Part shown: positions 1 through 11,644 of the stretch, piece by piece | Layout: each line of letters starts with the position of its first letter | Numbering within the stretch: the first letter of the stretch is position 1 | DNA from: Bugula neritina | Lineage: Eukaryota > Bryozoa > Gymnolaemata > Cheilostomatida > Bugulidae | Direction of reading: 5' to 3' | NCBI GenBank assembly: GCA_964035545.1 | Contig: OZ037771.1 | Coordinates: 3,647,128 to 3,711,127, forward strand | Length of the DNA: 64,000 nucleotides | Position numbers and translations under genes: made by a program | The notes under the pieces: model-generated | Databases searched by the model: none | Seen by the model: only the letters and a program-made list of their open reading frames with translations | Told to the model about the DNA's origin: nothing

Positions 1-599
1 CCTTTTGTGCCAGAAAATAGTTTGTTAAAACCTATTTTAATTATTAGTTTAATCTGTGCATATTTTATTATTTGTTGGCTAAAAATAATAATTTCCCTTA
101 GGCCATTCTCACACCTGTGATTACTTGATAAGAAAATTACTCAGGCTCTGCATTAAGAAGAATCTATCTATACCTTGCTTTCATTGAATGTTAGGAGTTC
201 AGCTATTTCCATGTACTTGGCTATTTAGGTAAATTTATGGTCATACCAATGAAGTTATCTGTAATTTACACACTGTATATGAGTGAATGCACAGGTGCCA
301 CTATGTGAACTTATTGGTAGGTTGGTAAGCACAACTCTGATTTTTTGACGCTTGTAATGTTTGAAAGGAGTATTTAATACATCACCTCTTGCCTTATAAT
401 AGTGACCAAACTTTTCAAAAAGTTTAAAGTTCTAGTTTATAAATAAAAATAAATAAGCTATGCACTAATAATGTTACATACAAAGTTAGGTCAAAATCTA
501 CATTATATGAATAATTGTTTAAAAAGTGTAATATTTAGCCGTTTGAAGTAAGTTATTGAAATCAAACTGGAAGTTGCTTACCCATTTCCCCATTTTCTT

Positions 600-1790
600 G
601 TTAGTCATTTTTATAGTAAAATGTACATGATTTAGAAGTTGCCCACCTATTTTTACAAGTTTCCAATTATTATTCATCTTTATAGAACAGTATGTATAAA
701 GTTGAGGTCGCCAACCTATGAGCGGACATTATTGTTTATAATCATTATAGCAAAATGTAGGTGAAGTTGTCTACCTATGTTCCAACTGTTTTGCTAGTCA
801 TCTTTTTAGTAAAACTAGCATAAATTCAAGCTTGCACACCCAATTCCAAACACTATTGTTGTAGTCATTTTTATAGTTAAATGTACACAAAATTTATATT
901 AAATTGAAGGTACCCACCAATCTCTGAACAATCTTTTTTTATATTTATAGTGAAATGTAAAATAAGTAAAAATACCCACCAATATCTGAACAGTCTTGTT
1001 TGCCATCTTGATAGTGAAATATACATAAAGTTAAAGTTGCTTACCCATATTAAAAACATTCTTGCTAGTCATGTTTATAGTGAATTGTACATTAAATTGA
1101 AGCTACCCACCAAAATCTGAACAATCTTGTTTGCCATCTTTATAGTGAAATATACATAAAATTGAAGTTGTCCACCCATTTCTGAACACCATTATTTGTC
1201 ATCTAAATAGTGAAATGCACATAAAGTTGAAGTTGCCTACCCATTTTCCAACTTTCTGTTAGTCACTTTAATAGTGAAATGTAAATAAACCTGAAGTTGC
1301 CCACCCATTTCCTAATTTTATTGCTTGCCATCTAAATAGTGAAAGGTACATAAACTTGAAGTTGCCCACCCATTTTTCAATGGTCTGTTAGTTATTTTCA
1401 TAGTGAAATGTACATGAAATTGAAGTTGCCTACCCATTTAAATTTTTTTGCTAGTTGTTTATAGTGAAATGTACATAAAATTGAAGTTTTCCACTCATTT
1501 TCCAACTTTCCTGTTAGTCATTTTTATAGTAAAATCTTAGTAAAATTGAAGTTGCCCACCCATTTTAAGAACTGTCTTGTTTTCGATCTTTATAGCAAAA
1601 CTTATATAAACTTGAAGTTGTCACCTCTTTCTGATCTCCCTTGTTTGTCATTTTATAGTGAAATGCACATAAAGTCAAAGTTGCTTACCCATTTAGGAAT
1701 ATATCAAATTTTTTGTCATCTTTATAGAAAAATATACAAGAACTTGAATTTGCCCATCCATTTTCACAACATATTCTTAAACACTACTTC
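600..1790. repeat. ~65-bp minisatellite, about 18 diverged copies
   Basis: A block reading roughly 'tatagtgaaatgtacataaa', then 'ttgaagttgcccacccattt', then a variable 'caactttcttgttagtcat' recurs every 60-66 bases. The 'atagtgaaatg' core is seen near 613, 743, 871, 947, 1009, 1075, 1141, 1207, 1273, 1337, 1400, 1460, 1525, 1590, 1654 and 1720. Several short open frames on both strands are by-products of the array. No gene is seen in 1-600 or in 1800-2560, which is plain AT-rich sequence. Confidence 0.85.
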
Positions 1791-2559
1791 ATTTTACCAC
1801 AGTTTATATACATTTACATTGAATGTTTTTTGTTTCTAGTCAGTATTCTTGTTGCTTTGTAGGTGGTCACCATCTTACTGTAAAGAGCAACAAGACCTTG
1901 AAGCTTTAAATATATATTTTGAGGAAAAGAATGAGCAGACTGAATTCACAGTCTTCAGAAGCCTATTCTGTAACATTCAGCTAGACCTCAATTTTAGATG
2001 AAGCTTAATAAAAAAAGCTAAAATAACTTTAAATCTCCAAAGCGTAAATAAAGCTCATTGCTAATGTTCAGTTTTGGATATAAAGGGATTAGTGTTCTAA
2101 AATGATAATTTGTATTATTCCGTTTACTTGCTTATATACAGAAAAGTATTTTTTGGTGACTTTACTAAATAGCTATGTTCTGAATCAACATTTGTAAATT
2201 AGCTTTACTTTTTTGGCTGCTTAAATTTTTTGTGTATTTCTTAGGACCTGTTGCTATTTATAATTTTTGCATCAGCTCCAATATGAATTTATTTATCTAC
2301 TTATTAGCCACATTTTTATTTATATGTAATTTATTTTAGGTCATTTCATTTGACAAATAAATCTTTATAATTATTAGGTTACACATGTTTTTTAGTAACA
2401 ATTATTTTTTGTAATTATTGCTCTTCACTTTTAAACAATAAAGTTATCAACACACGATATAAAACTTCCACTTGTATATATTATACTGCTATATATACTT
2501 TCATATAGCAATGGTTATGTAAACCTTGCCAAATAATTATAACAACCTAAATTTGCAAT

Positions 2560-3010
2560 GCTGCATAGAGTTTATGCAACATTATAATAACATTTTTGAA
2601 AAGTTGTTTATAGAACATTTGAGATAAAACAGCTAAATAACGTCTAAATTTCAACATCTAGATAACGGTTGTTTTGCAACATTATAAAAACGTTGCCGAA
2701 GCAATGTCATGGCAACGTTTGTATGAATTGTTTATGAAACGTTGGTAAAATGGTTTGCAGAAAACGTTGTTGCCTAAACGTTGTGCGAGACAAAGAGATA
2801 CATTCAAATTTAAACATTTAAGCAATGTTGGATCGCAACCTTTCACCAACGTTATATGGAAAACATCTACACAACGTTATGCAACGCAACGTTTATGAAA
2901 CGTTGGTAAAACGTTTTGCGATAAACGTTTGTTTCAAACGTTGTATATAGTACAAAAATGTGTTGACATTTAAACATTTAATAAACGTTTTGCCAAATGT
3001 TTATACAACG
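2560..3010. repeat. AACGTT-rich tandem repeat, period about 160 bp
   Basis: The string 'tttatgaaacgttggtaaaa' occurs at 2731 and again at 2892, and 'tttaaacattta' occurs near 2811 and 2971, giving a period of about 160 bp. A more diverged partial copy precedes them. The block is full of the palindrome AACGTT and its near variants, so each strand looks much like the other. Confidence 0.7.
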
Positions 3011-3052
3011 TCATATCAATGCAAATTGTTAGTGGGAGCTATTAGTATAAGA

Positions 3053-3180
3053 GAATTATGCAAATATCAAAATCTTTAGTGTGCTTGATTAAACAGAAAT
3101 AATTGGAAATTATGATAGTAACTGAATTGAATATTAATCAATATCACAAGAGGGCAATGTATACTAGTTACGCTATCTCT
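3053..3180. repeat. Flanking repeat upstream of torsin copy A
   Basis: The stretch beginning 'attatgcaaatatcaaaatc' and continuing through 'gattaaacagaaataa', 'attatgatag' and 'gagggcaatgta' has a close relative at about 12538-12690, beyond the end of torsin copy B and in the same orientation. It therefore brackets the duplicated torsin pair. It could mark a duplication boundary or be an unrelated dispersed repeat. Confidence 0.6.
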
Positions 3181-3424
3181 TTTTACTCAAGCAACACCCC
3201 CTGCTGTTTAACTCTATCCCTCAAACACCTCCTATGGGTAGCCAGCTGTGCTTCTTCACCACAGAGTCTTCTCATTATTTTAGTATCTGAGTAGTCTTGT
3301 CATCTACCTTGGTGATTACTATCAACAGTTCAAGACAAAAGAAACACTACTAATCATATTAAAGTTGAAACTATAGCTAAAACTTAAACAATAGCCAGCT
3401 TAAACTGAACTTTTAAAGGAAGAC

Positions 3425-6273
3425 ATGCAGCTTCGTAATGTCGTTATCATATTTTTAGTCTTGTTTAGTTGCATAAGTGTACACGGCTTCATAGATGGAC
3501 TTTTTGAAAAATTGGATAAGTTCTGGAACCCTTGTAAATACTATGAATGTTGTGATGATAGATGGATTCAAGCAAGCGGTGTTAGTAAGTATTTAATGCA
3601 ATCTTAATATCATGATTCTTATAAAAATTGATTGCAATTATGCTAATTTTTGATGTTTTAAATGAAATTTTTGCTCAACTTAATTCAAGTGATTATAAAT
3701 ACTTATGACCTATTTTAAATTTCATTTGTTAACCCAAATACTTTTTCCTCCAATTTATTTTGCTCCCATATTACGTGGACTAAGAGAATAGATTGAAAAA
3801 AGACAATTTTTCCTGGTATTCTACTTTATGACACTTATAGGAAGCTTTAGGTCCAATGAACTTTTGGCAGTAAAAGAATTAGTAATTGTTTAGGGTACCC
3901 CCAAAGTGTTTTTCTAGACATTGACCACTGGCATAAGTTACAATTCATGCAGCTGTTATTTTAACATTTGTTTATTAAAAACATATGCAAATGCACTTTA
4001 GTAAATTTTGTATTTAATTACAGAAGTAAAGCAAGCACTGGAGACTAAACTGTTTGGACAACATTTGGCTGTAAATACAATAGTAAAATCTATAAATAGC
4101 CATCTCAAAGCTAATCAGAAAAAATCTCTTGTGATGTCTTTTCAAGGCGGCACAGGCACTGGAAAGACTTTTGCTGCTCAAACTATTGTTAAAAACCTGT
4201 ACAAAGAAAAACTGGAAAGCAAATATGTTCATTGGTTTAAGGCAACAGAGTTATTTACGAGAAAAGAGAAAATAAAAGATTACCAGGTTTGTGTGTTCTA
4301 GTAAAGAACAATTATGATACAAGACAATAGATCTTTTTTTCTGTCTTTATATAATTGGTGATAAACTTTTTCTTAAAAAATTTGTTGGGTGCAAAAGTAT
4401 AAGAAATTGTAGGATTTATATTCTAACATGAAAAATGACATAATTAAAACAAAATGAATAGTGATTGCAAATGATACTAAATTAATGCTTAAATTAATTA
4501 ACTTTTATTTTTAACCATTATTTGTGTTATTGTTTTTAACCATAATGTGTTATCTCGAATTTATTACTCATTAGTTTACTTATTTTCTAGGATCAGATCA
4601 GAGACTGGATTAAAGGGAATTTAACGCTATGTTCAAAGCAGATATTCATTTTGGATGAAGTTGAGAAGATGCCTGAAGAAGTTCTTGATGCACTGAAGCC
4701 GTTTGTAGACTTCGCGGAACCAGTGGGAGGTGTTGAGTACAGTAAGGCTATCTACATCCTGTTGGGGTAAGCTGCTGTAAAATAATTGCCTCCAATGGGA
4801 ATTGAACCCAAGTCCTCTGGCTTGCAAGCAAGTGTGCTATACCATTACACCACAGAGGCTACTGAGTAAACTCAACACTACAGCTGCCTACTGATTTTTA
4901 TTTACACTTTATTCAAATATACTTTGTTTTAGTTATCATGCAGGCTGATTAAAAGCTAGTATTTACTGTTTGTTTAAAAAGGCCAACTTTTAAGATATAA
5001 TCACCTTTGTTATGGCAAGTAAATATCTGCTTATTCCACTTTTCGACTTTAAGGTATTATAATAAGTTTGCTTTTTAAGATTTGGAAATACACATTTCAT
5101 GTTAAGTAGAAAAAAATTAAAGTAGCCTCATTGGTCTCATAGACCTACCTATAGCACCATGGCTTGTAAAATCTTATGCCCCCCCCCACAGGGAATCGAA
5201 CTACAGTCCTTTAACTTGCAAGCCCTAGGGTGCTAACCGTTACACTATATAGGAACTACTTATAGCGGCTATTATAGGGAGTTAAAAACATAACGATTAA
5301 AAAAAATGAGTAAAATTTCTCATTTTAGTATTTAAGTGACATGTATTTTATAAAGTAACATAAAAAATGTAATTGAAAAGTTTATGGAAAGTTTATATGT
5401 TTCTTTAATTATGTTATGTGCAAAATTTAGAACTGATCTCATATACTATTTTAATATAATCATTCTATAAAACACAGTGAACTAATGAAATTCCGATGAA
5501 AAAAATTCAATTAAGAAATTCCGATAGCTTACACGTATATTATTTTATGATATCTATAATCATAAAGATAGTATAATGTGGTAATACAAGGTGTGAATAT
5601 GTTTAGAAATGCCGGCAGCAGTTTTCTCAATAATAAAGCATTAGATCATTTTAACTCTGGAGGAAAACGAAGAGATATCACTTTGTCTGATACAGAAACC
5701 GAACTGTGGAAAATGGCTCACTATGAGCAAGGTTAGTTGTAGGCATTCAGTTCACAATTGATAAAGTTTGTATGTAAGATGAAATATTTCAAGCGTTTGC
5801 CACATTACAGCAGACCAGTCAAGTAGACTAACTGACATGTGTATCAGGCCTATGTATGGGTATTTGCAGTTTCTCAAAAAAACATGTGAAATCTAAAAAT
5901 AGGTAGCTATAAGTGAGTAAATACATACTTAAGTTTTAACTAACATTGATTGTTATATCATTTTAAAAAGATTCACACAGTACACTTTTGTTACTCAGGT
6001 GGTCTGAAAAACTCCAGTCTGATTACATCATATTTGATATCTGCACACGTTCCATTCCTACCTTTGGAGAGGGACCATGTTATAAGATGTATACGTGAGG
6101 AAATTACTTCAAGACACATTAAATCTGAAAAAATAATTGAAGAGGTAACTCAGCAAGTAATGAGTGAACTAACTTTCAAACCTTCTAAAGAGCAGCCAAT
6201 TTATTCCACTAGTGGATGTAAGCGAATATATGAGAAAGTTAATTTAGCTTTGGAAGATTTTGATATATATTAA
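3425..6273 (+). CDS. Torsin-family AAA+ ATPase, copy A (complete, 332 aa)
   Basis: Five exons: 3425-3584, 4024-4286, 4591-4766, 5607-5731 and 5999-6273. They sum to 999 nt with every phase matching. Residues 1-20 form a hydrophobic signal peptide, followed by the torsin cysteine cluster (YECCDDRW). The Walker A at about 95-102 is GGTGTGKT, Walker B at about 159-164 is IFILDE, the sensor-1 region is LLGNAG (about 198-203), and sensor 2 is GCK at about 314-316. Length and motif order match human torsin-1A. Torsins are ATPases of the ER lumen and nuclear envelope that need membrane activators (LAP1/LULL1) for hydrolysis. Oddity: the Walker A ends Lys-Thr, whereas animal torsins usually have Lys-Asn. 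Copy B is a close tandem paralogue and copy C is more distant. The start is the only ATG that places the signal peptide first. Confidence 0.93.
4788..4859 (-). pseudogene. tRNA-like sequence in torsin A intron 3
   Basis: On the minus strand the 72-nt segment has a 7-bp acceptor pairing (GCCTCTG with TGGAGGC, two G-T pairs), an A box TGGTGTAATGG and a near-consensus B box GGTTCAATTCC. The anticodon arm around 'gcttgcaagc' does not form a normal 5-bp stem, so this is most likely a tRNA-derived pseudogene, not a working tRNA. It lies about 20 bases from the exon 3 donor. The same sequence sits at 9651-9720 in copy B, so it predates the gene duplication. Confidence 0.6.
5180..5256 (-). pseudogene. 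Second tRNA-like sequence in torsin A intron 3
   Basis: The minus strand shows an A box TAGTGTAACGG and a B box AGTTCGATTCC with the central 'gcttgcaag' shared by the other tRNA-like elements of the window. Stem pairing is poor. A C-run at 5179-5187 lies at its 3' side. The counterpart in copy B is at about 10044-10117. Confidence 0.5.
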
Positions 6274-7180
6274 TTTCCTTAAACATTTGTATACTAGATA
6301 TAATATAATATATTATAATATAATACATTATAATAATTATCTTGAAAGTTTGTATTAAATACTTTCTAGTTATAAAAGATTTATCTATTCAACATGTCTG
6401 AGATAGTTATGGAGAACTCTATAAAAAGTTATTCTATTACCAATATAAGTCATTTGATAGCCTGTAATTTATTATAATACTAGCTGTAACAATGTGCCTA
6501 TAGCTCAGTCCTGTGTGGTTTGAGATAATACCATATATTAGCCTCTACATTGCATCAATCAGCTAAACAAATACACTTTCAGTGACTGTGTATATGGCAT
6601 TGTTATTAAATGCTCAGAGCTTCTTAAGTTTATAAAAAACAACCAATAGTTCAGTCCTTGAGCTGTTCTTTATTTATTAACTTTGACAACATGTATTTTA
6701 TGTTATTTTTTAATTGCCTGGAGTTGAACAAAGGTGCAGTGTTTGTTCATATATGCATAGGTTTCACCTGACAGTATGCTTTTGCATAGCACATAAATTT
6801 TATTTGAATAAGATAGGATAACAACATCATTATTTAAATAGTTTAGAAGAAACGAGACTATATCATAGTTGAAACTGTACTCAGTCTATAAAAAATTGTA
6901 ACAATAATTTAAACCTGTAAGCTTGCGTAGTTTATCAATTGATCTCCCAAAGTGAATAATATCTATATTTTACACAACACAGTTACCAGTAAAACACACC
7001 AATGAAACAAACTACCATATCAGTTAACACCATCAACTATCTATTATCGTTTGCATTACAAAGGGCTGATGCAAAAAAGTTAGCCAATCAATTTGTAGTG
7101 CCAATCTGGTGAGCATGACCTGTGTGCATATGATCAGTCAGGTTACAGTCTACAGCTTGAGCAAAACCTTTAGTGAAAAC
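6274..7180. other. Intergenic, torsin A 3' flank to torsin B start
   Basis: The first ~140 bases ('ataatataatatattataat' followed by 'cttgaaagtttgtattaaat') are duplicated after torsin B at about 11660-11780, so the 3' flank was part of the duplicated unit. No canonical AATAAA is evident close to the stop. The rest is AT-rich with no gene that I can support. Confidence 0.6.
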
Positions 7181-10100
7181 ATGAATCTTTGCTCTGTGCT
7201 CACCATAGTGTTATTCATGTGTAGTTGCCCAGGTGCACACGGCTTCACAGGTAAACTTGTTAAAGCATTGTCCTGGCTCCCTTGTAAATTCTATGAATGT
7301 TGTGATGACAGTTGGATTCAACCAAACGCTGCTAGTGAGTATTTAATTTAATTTACAATATTATTCTTTAAAAGTTTGATAATTATAATGCTAATTTTAG
7401 TTTGTAATTTACAATTTAAAGATACCTAGTATATATCTAGCCTACGAACTAAAAAAAATACATCATATCATATAGGTATAGCAAATTAACACAAATAGAA
7501 GATAGAACAATGTTGAGCAAGGTCTCAGCAAAAAACTTGTTTTATTAGGGATTTGCTAAAGGTTGGTTTAATAAAGCTCTCACTATTATTTAATTCTCAT
7601 ATAAATCTGAAACATCAAAGTGCATACAATATTTACAATAATAACTGGCTACAAAAGTACAACTTACATAATTTAAATGGTAGCGTATTTATTAAAAAAT
7701 TAACACATAGCATATAATACATATAATAAATGCAAATAATTTATTAAGTAGTAAAGTAACTAAGGGAATGTCACTTTTAAAAATATTATAATGTTTAATT
7801 TAAATAAAAACCAAAACAATATATGGCAGTACCTCTACTCTCTTGACAAGCTTGCTATGTTTTAGACTTGGTTATAGTTTTTCCTTTAAATTTTATCCAC
7901 TATGTAATTGAAACTAATATGTGTCACACAACTTAGGCTACATTAAGTAACTAATTTTGGGGAATGAAAAGCTGAAAAAGTTACCATCATATCAAAATAG
8001 CAAAAACACTATTTCGAAGACGTTTGTGAAATATATGCAGAAAGGTTTAGGGCTAGTTGACATCTATTCTGATATAAAAGCTTTAAAAAGCCATCTACAA
8101 ACTGAACTTTAGCATACATGCCGTTATGTAATGATCTATAATCAGAGTAAATAGTATTGGAGAAAAAGCACCCTTGACCAGTGCCTTAAGTTTTTAGGAG
8201 GTCCACTTCTCTGCTTACCAGACATCTCTATAATTAATTGGTGAGCAATATGAATGAGGGTGGACTGGATCAGCTACCTGTTGGAGGCCCTTGAAGAGTC
8301 TGCTTGTACAAACTTTGACAGTAACACTCAATGATGAAATGCCTCTGTATAGTTACTGCAAGCGCCTCTCTCAACCCTAGAGAATTTCTGAAAGCTGTTT
8401 CTAATATACAAAGTGGTAACTTTTTTGTGTTTGAACCCTGTAGAACAGATTGGAAAGACAGCCATGTATTCATCAAATAGTGTATAGCTGTTTGGCTAGG
8501 TTTAAGGCAGCTCTAGGAAGCTCTCTACGGTCCTGTCCAAAAAAGATATGACAAAAAATATAAATTGTGAAAAACCTATGTATTCCAAGACAAAATCTGA
8601 GATTTAATTTACGTTTATTTAATTTTTTTATAAACACTGACAATTGCTGTGAATATGATACTGCAAATGGTATTTCGAAGTTTACTGATTAATAACTCAA
8701 GTAGTCAACTAACTTTGTAATTAATTACAGATGTGAAACAGAGGCTGGAAGCTAACTTATTTGGACAACATTTGGCTATAAATACAATAGTAAAATCTAT
8801 AAATAGCCATTTCAAAACTAAATATCAGAAAAAGGCTCTAGTGATGTCTTTTCAAGGCGGCACAGGCACCGGAAAGACTTTTGCAGCTCAAACCATTCTC
8901 AGAAGCATGTACGCAAAACAGGATCAGAGTAAATTTGTTCATTGGTTTAGTGCAACAAAGCATTTTTCAAGAGATGACTTGAAAATAAAATATCAGGTTT
9001 GTGTGTTTTTATAAAACAATTATGATATAAAATGTAGGTATTCCGTTGTTGATGTAGTGGTTTACTTTGGTAGTGAAATTTTGTTTTTAATGGAAATCCA
9101 TTATTTAGCATGAAACTATTTAAAAAATGTAGGTTTTTTAGGTAAGAATAATTAATAACCAATGACTTAAAATTGATACTGAATTGTTTGCTTTACTGTT
9201 ATTTTGAATTCTATTGTTGATATAGTGGTTTACTTGACTGGTGAAACTTGTTTTTTTAATGAAAATCTATTATTTAGCATAAAACTATAAAAAATTTGTA
9301 GGTTTTTTAGGTAAAAAATAATAAATTAAGTTAAAAAACAATGGCCTAAAATTGATGCTGAGGTGTTTTGCTTCAGTTTTATTCTTCACATTTTTAGCTA
9401 CAAGTGAATTTTTTATTTTAGATTTATTACTCAAAATTTTACTTATTCTTTAGGATCAAATCAGAGACTGGATTGAAAGGAATTTAAGACTATGTCCATA
9501 TCAGTTATTCGTCTTTGATGAAGTTGAGAAAATGCCTGAAGGAGTTCTTGATGTACTGAAGCCGTTTGTAGATTTTGCGGTACCAACTGGAGGTGTTGAG
9601 TACAGGAAGGCTATCTACATCCTGTTGGGGTAAGCTGCTGTAAAATAATTGCCCCCAATGGGAATTGAACCCAAGTCCTCTGGCTTGCAAGCAAGTGTGC
9701 TACCATTACACCACAGAAGCTACTGAGTAAACTCAACACTACAGCTGCCTACTGATTTTTATTTACACTTTATTCAAATATACTTTAAGTATATTTAAAT
9801 AGAGGCTGATTAAAAGCTAGTATTCGATCGTTTATTATTTGTTTAGAAAGGCCAACTTTTAAGATATAATCACCTTTGTTATAGCAAGTAAATGTCTGTT
9901 TATTCCACTTTTCGACTTTAAGGTATTATAAGTTTGCTTTTTAAGATTTGGAAATACACATTTCATGTTAAGTAGAAAGAAGTTAAAGTAGTCTCATTGC
10001 TCTCATAGACTTGCCTATAGCACCATGGCTTGTAAAATTTTATGCCCCCACAAAGAATCAAACTACATTCCTTTAACTTGCAAGCCCTAAGGTGCTAACC

Positions 10101-11644
10101 GTTACACTATATAGGGACTACTAGCGGCTATAGGGAGTTAAAAACGTAACGATTAAAAAAAATGAGTAAAATTTCTCATTTTAGTAATTATAAGTGACAT
10201 GTTTTTTATAAAGTAACATAAGAGATGTAATTGAACAGTTTATAGAAAATTTATATTATGTTTCTTTAATTATATCATGTGCAAAATTTGGAACTGATGT
10301 CACACTGTTTTAATATAATCATTCTATAAAGCACAGTAAACTAATGAAATTCCGATGAAAAAAATTCAATTAAAAATTATTATTTTATGGTATCCATAAT
10401 CATATATGTACAACAAATAAATGACGTCCTAGGCTGTATTTTATTAATCATTTTGTGTTATGCATGAACAGCACAGCATATTGAATATAAAAAGTCAAAT
10501 GATCACACAAGAAACTGCCATGGGATTCTCATTATCCTATTTTATTATAGGTTATGCTAGTTTTTTCTTTTGCATTATAATTTATATCACACACATATTT
10601 TTGTCAGTCTGTAAACTGTGTTATAGGACAAATAGATAATATAATATGGTAATACAAGGTGTGAATATGTTTAGAAATGCCGGCAGCAGCTTTCTCTATA
10701 ATAAAGCATTAGATCATTTTATCTCTGGAGGAAAACGGAGAGAGCTCAAGTTGTCGGACACAGAAACCGAACTGTGGAGAGAATCTTACTATGAGCAAGG
10801 TTAGTTGTAGGTGTTCAGTTCACAATTGATAAAGTTTGTATGTAAGATGAAATATTTCAAGTGTTTGCCACATTACAGCAGACCGGTCAAGTAGACTTAG
10901 CCTAGGGCCACACGGTGCGTATTTTCGCATGCGAAAATTGAAATCACAAGTAGCAAAGGTGTCCACTGTAGCGTCAGTGATGCGTGATAAATAAAGCTTT
11001 CATTTTTAAATCGCACTCGCTTTCAATAAAACGCAATTTACTGGAATGTAGCACTAAAATAAAGAAACTGGGCTCGCTGAATAACTACCAGCCAATTAGG
11101 TGACGACAACAGAGACGATTCGCACTTGCGTTGAGAATGCTGAACGACAAGTGCGAATGTTTTCTCAACGCACACAGCCCATACAGCCCTAGGCTAACTG
11201 ACATGTGTATTAGGCCTATGTATGGGTATTTGCAGTTTCTCAAAAAACATGTGAAATCTAGAAATAGATAGCTATAAGTGAGTAAATACATACTTAGATG
11301 AGTAGGTTTTAACTAACATTGATTCTCATGGTTATAAAAAGATTCACACCGTACACTTTTGATACTCAGGTGGTCTAAAAAGCTCTAGTCTGATTTCATT
11401 ACATTTGATGTCTGCACACGTTCCATTTCTACCTTTGGAGAGGGACCATGCTATAAGATGTATACGTGAGGCGATTTACTCAAGAGGTATTACATCTGAA
11501 AAAATAATTGGGGAGATAACTGAGCAAGTGATGAGTGAACTAACTTTCAAACCTTCTAAAGAGCAGCCAATTTATTCCTCTAGTGGATGTAAGCGAATAT
11601 ATGAGAAAGTTAATTTAGCTTTGGAAGATTTTGATATATATTAA
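7181..11644 (+). CDS. Torsin-family AAA+ ATPase, copy B (complete, 331 aa)
   Basis: Five exons: 7181-7334, 8731-8996, 9454-9629, 10675-10799 and 11370-11644 (996 nt, phases consistent). The protein begins MNLCSVLTIVLFMCSC (signal peptide), then the cysteine cluster YECCDDSW, Walker A GGTGTGKT, Walker B LFVFDE, sensor-1 LLGNAG and sensor-2 GCK. It is nearly collinear with copy A in exons, introns and 3' flank, so the two arose by a recent tandem duplication. As in A, Walker A carries Thr where torsins normally have Asn. An upstream in-frame region could extend the N-terminus, but the ATG at 7181 puts the hydrophobic signal first, as in A. Intron 1 has expanded to 1.4 kb, and introns 3 and 4 hold insertions absent from copy A. 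Confidence 0.92.
9040..9380. repeat. ~169-bp tandem duplication in torsin B intron 2
   Basis: The segment starting 'attccgttgttgatgtagtg' near 9040 recurs as 'attctattgttgatatagtg' near 9209. It includes the shared blocks 'tttagcatgaaact' / 'tttagcataaaact' and 'gtaggttttttaggtaa'. The duplication is not present in the corresponding intron of copy A. Confidence 0.75.
9651..9720 (-). pseudogene. tRNA-like sequence in torsin B intron 3
   Basis: This is the orthologous position and sequence of the 4788-4859 element, with a small deletion in the D arm and substitutions in the acceptor stem. It starts about 20 bases after the exon 3 donor, as in copy A. Confidence 0.55.
10044..10117 (-). pseudogene. 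Second tRNA-like sequence in torsin B intron 3
   Basis: This is the counterpart of 5180-5256. A-box-like and 'gcttgcaag' segments are kept, the B box is degraded to AGTTTGATTC, and the C-run seen in copy A is shorter. Confidence 0.45.
10404..10630. other. ~225-bp insertion in torsin B intron 3
   Basis: Copy A reads '...tataatcata' directly into 'aagatagtataatgtgg', whereas copy B has about 225 bases between the matching flanks. No terminal repeats are obvious, so it may be an insertion in B or a deletion in A. Confidence 0.5.
10898..11196. mobile_element. MITE-like insertion in torsin B intron 4, inverted ends TAGCCTAGGGC
   Basis: Copy A reads 'gtagactaactgacatg'. In copy B the same site is split by about 298 bases that begin TAGCCTAGGGC and end GCCCTAGGCTA, an 11-bp perfect inverted terminal repeat. 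The interior has a second inverted pair ('cgcacttgcg' against 'aagtgcgaat'). The paralogous empty site in copy A shows that it inserted after the duplication. The target duplication is at most 1-3 bases and ambiguous because the ends are palindromic with the target, so the superfamily is undetermined. Confidence 0.75.

Noticed and set aside
877-1839. Short open frames inside the 65-bp minisatellite
   Set aside because: They follow the repeat period and carry no domain.
8080-8480. Possible decayed LINE reverse-transcriptase fragment on the minus strand in torsin B intron 1
   Set aside because: One short stretch (FSPILFTLIID) vaguely recalls an RT motif, but frames are broken and no second motif or end is visible.
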